A DNA stretch of 5,592 nt, from contig JAGOBX010000268.1 of NCBI GenBank assembly GCA_017999075.1, positions 1 to 5,592 of the forward strand, read 5' to 3'. Below, piece by piece: positions 5,479 to 5,592 of the stretch. Every line of letters starts with the position of its first letter. The first letter of the stretch is position 1. Both the position numbers and the translations under genes were made by a program. The notes beneath the pieces are model-generated. The model saw only the letters and a program-made list of their open reading frames with translations, was not told where the DNA came from and did not search any database. Origin of the DNA: JAGOBX01 sp017999075 [NCBI: Candidatus Babelota bacterium] (GTDB lineage: Bacteria; JAGOBX01).

Positions 5479-5592
5479 TGCACTGAAGTTATCTTTGATT
5501 TACGGAACTGTTTCGCTGATATGGATTTTTGGTTCAAATGCAGTTGTATCTGAATTGATGAATCGATATCCGGGATTTATTTGGATATCTGC
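5459..5592 (+). CDS. N terminus of a membrane protein, possibly a sensor (cut by window edge)
   Basis: Only the first 44 codons are inside the window; the frame is open to the last base. The start ATG 5459 lies 20 nt inside the end of the ParB-like gene in another frame, with only a weak GGAT upstream, again suggesting coupled translation. After MNKNYFDALK comes one hydrophobic segment (about residues 11-31: LSLIYGTVSLIWIFGS and onward). The pattern of a short polar start, then a helix ending in WIFGS, resembles the N termini of two-helix membrane sensors with PAS, GGDEF or kinase domains (family form: LLWILLSD). This is a resemblance over about 25 residues only; the true domain content lies outside the window. 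Confidence 0.6.
   Translation, partial: MNKNYFDALKLSLIYGTVSLIWIFGSNAVVSELMNRYPGFIWIS

Overview
This is a strongly AT-rich window (by eye about 30% G+C) from a bacterium. It is fully packed with genes and shows no mobile-element, CRISPR or RNA-gene signature. The gene content (SpoVG, D-aminoacyl-tRNA deacylase, a family 2 glycosyltransferase, a ParB-like protein and the start of a membrane sensor) fits an AT-rich, probably diderm lineage, such as a Deferribacterota-, Spirochaetota- or candidate-phylum-like organism. The phylum cannot be fixed from the sequence alone.

Layout: two transcription units diverge from a 65-bp intergenic region at 3661-3725. The leftward unit has five closely spaced genes: a membrane-anchored ComEC-type metallo-beta-lactamase-fold protein (3660-2248), an MscS-like membrane protein (2224-1424), a stand-alone cyclic-nucleotide-binding domain (1411-926), dtd (915-457) and spoVG (437-72). 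It ends at a perfect 17-bp hairpin with T tracts on both sides (4-47). The rightward unit has three overlapping genes: a GT2 glycosyltransferase (3726-4586), a degenerate ParB/Spo0J-like protein (4525-5478) and a membrane protein cut off by the window edge (5459-5592).

Most notable points: (1) The MscS-like protein ends just after the beta-domain region and is followed, in the same reading frame and only one stop codon plus four codons later, by a cyclic-nucleotide-binding domain. Together they have the architecture of a bacterial cyclic-nucleotide-gated (bCNG) MscS-superfamily channel, here split into two genes. (2) SpoVG carries a disordered charged tail ending in DEEIPF, which looks like the protein-docking tip of SSB. 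(3) The divergent promoters have -35 boxes 2 bp apart, built on one inverted repeat, and both first genes would have leaders of only a few nucleotides with no Shine-Dalgarno sequence, whereas three internal genes of the left operon have one. (4) A 22-bp near-perfect palindrome lies inside the ParB-like gene.

The left operon mixes membrane or envelope functions (channel, tethered MBL-fold domain) with tRNA proofreading and nucleic-acid binding. No single pathway can be deduced for it. The right operon looks like envelope glycosylation plus a DNA-binding-type regulator and a sensor.
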